DNA of 64,000 bases, taken from Hyperoodon ampullatus. Its lineage: Eukaryota > Chordata > Mammalia > Artiodactyla > Ziphiidae. The position numbers were made by a program, and so were the translations under genes. This document shows, one piece after another, positions 60,991 through 64,000 of the stretch (its first letter is position 1; each line of letters begins with the position of its first letter). Location: contig OX457075.1 of assembly GCA_949752795.1 (NCBI GenBank), positions 6,500,001-6,564,000 on the forward strand, read 5' to 3'. A model generated the notes under the pieces. That model worked only from the letters and a program-made list of their open reading frames with translations. It had not been told where the DNA came from and ran no database searches.

Positions 60991-61330
60991 AATGAGATAT
61001 CACCTCACTCTTGTCAGAATGGCTATCATCAAAAAGTCTACAAATAACAAATGTTGGCAAGGATAGGGAGAAAAGGGAATACTTGTATACTGTTGGTGGG
61101 ATGTAACTTGGTGCAGACACTGTGGAACACAGTTGGAGGTTCCTCAAAAAAACTAAAAATAGAACTACTGTATGATCCAGCAATTCCACTTCAGGTATAT
61201 ATCTGAAAAAAACAAAACACTAATTTGAAAGGATACATGCACCCCAATGTTCATAGCAGCACCATTTACAATAGCCAAGACATGGAAGCAACCCAAGTGC
61301 CCATCAACTGATGACTGGATTAAGAAGATG

Positions 61331-61331
<1 letters not shown>

Positions 61332-61387
<56 letters not shown>
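61332..61387. repeat. (TA)n microsatellite
   Basis: About 28 TA units, uninterrupted, inside L1 ORF2 distal sequence between 'AAGATGTAATA' and 'CATACAATGGAATATAACTC'. Confidence 0.97.
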
Positions 61388-61391
<4 letters not shown>

Positions 61392-61597
61392 CAATGGAAT
61401 ATAACTCAGCCATAAAAAAGAATGAAATTCTGCCATTTGCAGCCATAAGGATGAACCTAGAGAATATTATGCTATGAAATAAGTCACAGAAAGAAAATAC
61501 TTATGATATCACTTACATGTGGAATCTAAAATATACAAATGAATGTATATGCAAAACAGAAATAGACTCACAGATATAGAAAACAAACTTGTGGTTA

Positions 61598-61715
61598 CCT
61601 AGGGGAGAGGGAAACAGCTAGGGACAAATTAGGGATATGGGATTAACAGATACAAACCTAGGGGAGAGGGAAACAGGTAGGGACAAATTAGGGATATGGG
61701 ATTAACAGATACAAA
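61598..61715. repeat. 59-bp tandem duplication in L1 3' UTR
   Basis: The unit starting CCTAGGGGAGAGGGAAACAG at 61598 repeats at 61657 with one visible mismatch (AGCTAGG versus AGGTAGG). Confidence 0.92.
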
Positions 61716-61890
61716 CTCCTATATGTAAAATAGATAAGCAACAGGATATACTGTATAGCATAGGAAATTATAGCCATTATCTTGTAATAACCTATAATGG
61801 AGGACAATTTGTAAAAATACTGAATCACTATGCTGTACATCTGAAACTAATACAATATTGTAAAACAACTATACTTCAGTAAATAAATAT

Positions 61891-63150
61891 ATACATATAT
61901 ACCAGGATGAATAAATTTTTAAAAATAATTACAATTGTATACCAGCTTTGTAGGGTAACAGATGGTAACTGGACTTATTGTGGTAATCCGAAAATACTGG
62001 TAAAAAAATACTGAATCACTGCATTGTACACTTGAAACTAATATAATATTATATACTAATTATAGCCCAATAAATATGTTAAAAATAATAATAGGTTAAA
62101 AAATTAAAATGGGCAAATAATTTAATAGACATCTCACCAAAAAGGTATTTAAATAGCTAGTAGGTCATGAAGGATGCTCTACAGCATTTTTCATTAGAGA
62201 AATGCAAATATAAGCTAAAATGAGATATCAGTACACACCTGTTAGAATAAATTTAATCAAAACAGACAACATCAGGGCTTCCCTGGTGGCGCAGTGGTTG
62301 AGAGTCCGCCTGCCGATGCAGGGGACACGGGTTCGTGCCCCGGTCTGGGAGGATCCCACATGCCGCGGAGCGGCTGGGCCCGTGAGCCATGGCCACTGAG
62401 CCTGTGCTCCGGAGCCTGTGCTCCGCAAGGGGAGAGGCCACAGCAGTGAGAGGCCCGCCTACCGCAAAAAGAAAAAAAAAAAAAAAAAAAACAGACAACA
62501 TCAGGTGTTGACAAGTATGTGGAAAAACTGAATCATCATATATTGCTGATGGGAAATGTAAACTAATAAGTCACTATGGAAAATAGTGTGGCAGTTTATT
62601 ACTATGATAAGCATAAACCTACCATACGACACAGCAATTTCACTTCTAAGAATCTACCCAAGAGAAAGAAAACTATATGTCCATACACAAATATTCATAG
62701 CAGAATGACTCAAAATAGTCAATATCTGAAAACAAACTTGAATTTAACTGGTAAATGGATAAACAAAATGTGTTATCCACATCTATTAAAAAATAAAAAA
62801 TTTATGAAGTATTGATGAATGTTGCAAAATGGATAATCTTAAGTGAAAGAAGCTCAATCCAAAGTCCTACATATCACATATTTCATTTTTATGAAATGTC
62901 TAGAAAATGCAAAATTATAGAAACACAAAACAGATCAGCAGTTGCCAAGGGCTGGGGATGGAAGCAGAGAAAAACTGCACATAGGCAGGAAGGAACTTAA
63001 GGCAATCAAAATGTTCTAAAACTGGATTGTGGTAATGTTTACATAATTCTATTCATGTACTAATGATCATTGAGTTGTACACTGACAATGGGTGAATTCT
63101 GTGGTGTATACATTATACTTCATTAAAACTGGTAAAAATAAAGTGTTATC
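61891..63150 (+). mobile_element. L1M-type distal ORF2 and 3' UTR, split by a SINE
   Basis: A first 3' UTR-like part (61960-62090, 'CACTGCATTGTACACTTGAA') may belong to another L1. From 62100 the distal ORF2 text appears ('TTAGAGAAATGCAAATATAA', 'ACTATGGAAAATAGTGTGGC'). The typical L1M 3' end follows ('GTTGCCAAGGGCTGGGGATG', 'GAGTTGTACACTGACAATGG'), ending about 63140. SINE at 62277 interrupts. Confidence 0.78.
62277..62489 (+). mobile_element. CHR-type SINE, short form
   Basis: Short form, long A-run. A 16-bp duplication, AACAGACAACATCAGG, lies at 62261-62276 and 62490-62505. Confidence 0.95.
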
Positions 63151-63702
63151 AAAAGATTGGCCACTTATAAGCAAGGCTTGCTTTTTTGTATTTCTTTTTT
63201 TATCTCCTAAGGCTCTTAGCATGTAGTTATGCACACAAGTCCAGAGAAATATCTGTTAAATAAATCAATGAATAGGATGAAATATTGCCCTTTCTAACAA
63301 AATTAATAGAAGAAAGGGTTTATATTCTCTGAGAACTGGTAGGTACAAGGGTAGAGACTGAGGAAGCAGGTTTTAGTTAAAACAGATTCTCCTTAACCAT
63401 TTTGGAGAAAATTATTCTCTTCATTTGAATCATCTAGATACCATTCAGATAATACCCTAATTCTTTTACATTATATTCTCTCTTTGTACTTTAAAAAATG
63501 GTTTTACCATCAGGAAATGACAAATGTTAGACAAATTAGAACATTCTGATTTATATGTTTGCTTTTACCATCAAAACTTTAAATTCCTTATCAATAGTAA
63601 TATTGGTTAGTTATATTCATACTATAATGGAATTGATGTATTTCACTGCTATGTAATAAAAATAAGAAATTTCATATAACAACATTATGGAAAATCTCTT
63701 AC
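63151..63702. other. Intron; MIR/L2-like tail near 63200, else nothing recognised
   Basis: 'AAGTCCAGAGAAATATCTGT' and 'TAAATAAATCAATGAATAGG' at about 63240-63280 look like the end of an old MIR- or L2-type repeat. No exon seen. Confidence 0.4.
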
Positions 63703-63782
63703 ATTTTCTACTTTTGAATTATCACTTGTATTCGCTTGGATTTTCTCTGGAAATATAATTTGTAGAAATGAATTTTGAAAAC
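63703..63782 (-). CDS. ADAM32: ADAM32-like exon (N-terminal prodomain)
   Basis: An 80-nt exon with acceptor TTTTTTCTTTCTTCAG and donor GTAAGA. It begins with two bases of a split codon, so an upstream exon (outside the window) must contribute one base. It then reads FQNSFLQIIFPEKIQANTSD then NSKVEN. 'FLQI..PEKI' is the start of the ADAM prodomain after the signal peptide; an NTS glycosylation sequon is visible. Confidence 0.88.
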
Positions 63783-64000
63783 CTGAAGAAAGAAAAAAAC
63801 CAGTTAATAACTGTGCTTTAAACTTGACTAAATATTTGTTCAGGTTCTTTTATAAGACTTGCTTATGCAAATATGAGTCATCACTGTGTACTCCTATAGA
63901 AATCTTGAAAACACTTTGTTTAAAAACAGATAAGATAGCTATGAAACACTAAAAGGGGGCATGGAGAGGTATTCAACTTATACAAAATTTGCTGTTCCTG
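63783..64000. other. Intron, nothing recognised
   Basis: Upstream intron of the first visible exon; the signal-peptide exon was not found here. Confidence 0.5.

Larger units (their letters stand above)
55590..61890 (+). mobile_element. Large L1 copy with ORF1 and ORF2, broken by later insertions
   Basis: ORF1 3' region from about 55590, spacer to about 56640, endonuclease frames at 56817-57161 and 57195-57515, RT near 58500-59330, C-terminal domain and 3' end to about 61890 (CTATACTTCAGTAAATAAAT). It is interrupted by a SINE (59314-59520) and by another L1 (60199-60990, with 12-bp target duplications). Full of stops; not active. Confidence 0.85.
3307..63782 (-). other. ADAM32: ADAM32-like gene, internal part (9 exons; both ends outside window)
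   Basis: Nine minus-strand exons with AG acceptors and GT donors join in phase into 863 nt without a stop. The product reads as an ADAM (M12B) protein: prodomain from the first five exons (with the CYYQG...LSTCSGLRG block just before the prodomain end), then the start of the metalloprotease-like domain ([50 protein letters not shown]). ADAMs are secretory-pathway membrane proteins; ADAM32 is a testis-expressed member thought to act on sperm cells and lacks a working zinc site in species I recall. Intron lengths from 5' to 3' are about 12.3, 3.6, 2.8, 1.3, 13.0, 3.2, 0.43 and 23.0 kb. The assignment to ADAM32 rather than ADAM2, ADAM3, ADAM5 or ADAM18 rests on remembered sequence similarity. 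The signal peptide and everything after the FPGKMC exon are outside the window. Confidence 0.82.

Noticed and set aside
317..62505. Regularly repeated units resembling a CRISPR array
   Set aside because: Repeats are SINEs of about 200 bp at irregular spacing in a vertebrate genome.
3307..63782. ADAM2 instead of ADAM32
   Set aside because: Considered because the LSSLELW, RPHD and GKMC segments are shared. The combination YDYLGSDSMI, EKIQ.NT and YNQGS fits ADAM32 better in my memory, but this is not proved.

Overview
The window is mammalian nuclear DNA, most likely from a cetacean. The main evidence is the repeat content. At least nine near-identical ~200-bp tRNA-derived SINEs are present; they begin GGCTTCCCTGGTGGCGCAGT and end in an A-run, the form I know as the CHR family of whales and hippos. 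Longer, older relatives and many L1 copies of cetartiodactyl type accompany them. There is no bacterial-style gene organisation, and I see no CRISPR array, rRNA gene, functional tRNA gene or retroviral gene.

One real protein-coding gene is visible, on the minus strand. Nine exons (63703-63782, 51381-51442, 47702-47777, 44857-44933, 43357-43534, 30244-30312, 26997-27068, 26399-26565, 3307-3388) read from right to left. All have AG/GT borders, and they join in phase into an uninterrupted 863-nt (287-codon) coding stretch. This stretch covers most of an ADAM prodomain and the first half of its metalloprotease-like domain. From remembered family sequences the best match is ADAM32, a testis-type ADAM from the ADAM9/ADAM32/ADAM18/ADAM2 neighbourhood; ADAM2 or another reproductive ADAM is the main alternative. 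The signal-peptide exon lies beyond the right edge. The active-site region, disintegrin, cysteine-rich, EGF and membrane exons lie beyond the left edge.

Nearly everything else is intronic repeat. 1-6.3 kb holds ancient L1/MIR/L2 remnants and one partial ADAM exon region. 6.3-25.1 kb, the 23-kb intron, is a nest of L1 copies in both orientations with SINEs inside them. 25.1-30.4 kb is older sequence with three exons. 30.4-43.3 kb (a 13-kb intron) holds a minus-strand L1, a plus-strand L1 5' fragment and a nearly full-length plus-strand L1 (about 36.12-43.29 kb). 43.3-53.3 kb has four exons among L2, hAT-type, SINE and L1 fragments. 53.3-63.2 kb is another L1 nest, followed by the first exon of the window.

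The most interesting items are: the intact ADAM exon chain inside repeat-swollen introns, with one weak splice donor; three L1 copies whose 5' part is inverted against their own 3' end (twin-priming signature), one with target duplications; a full-length L1 whose endonuclease has lost two catalytic-motif residues while its reverse transcriptase frame is still open over 335 codons; and several short tandem duplications and a snap-back palindrome inside L1s. I found no convincing previously undescribed system.
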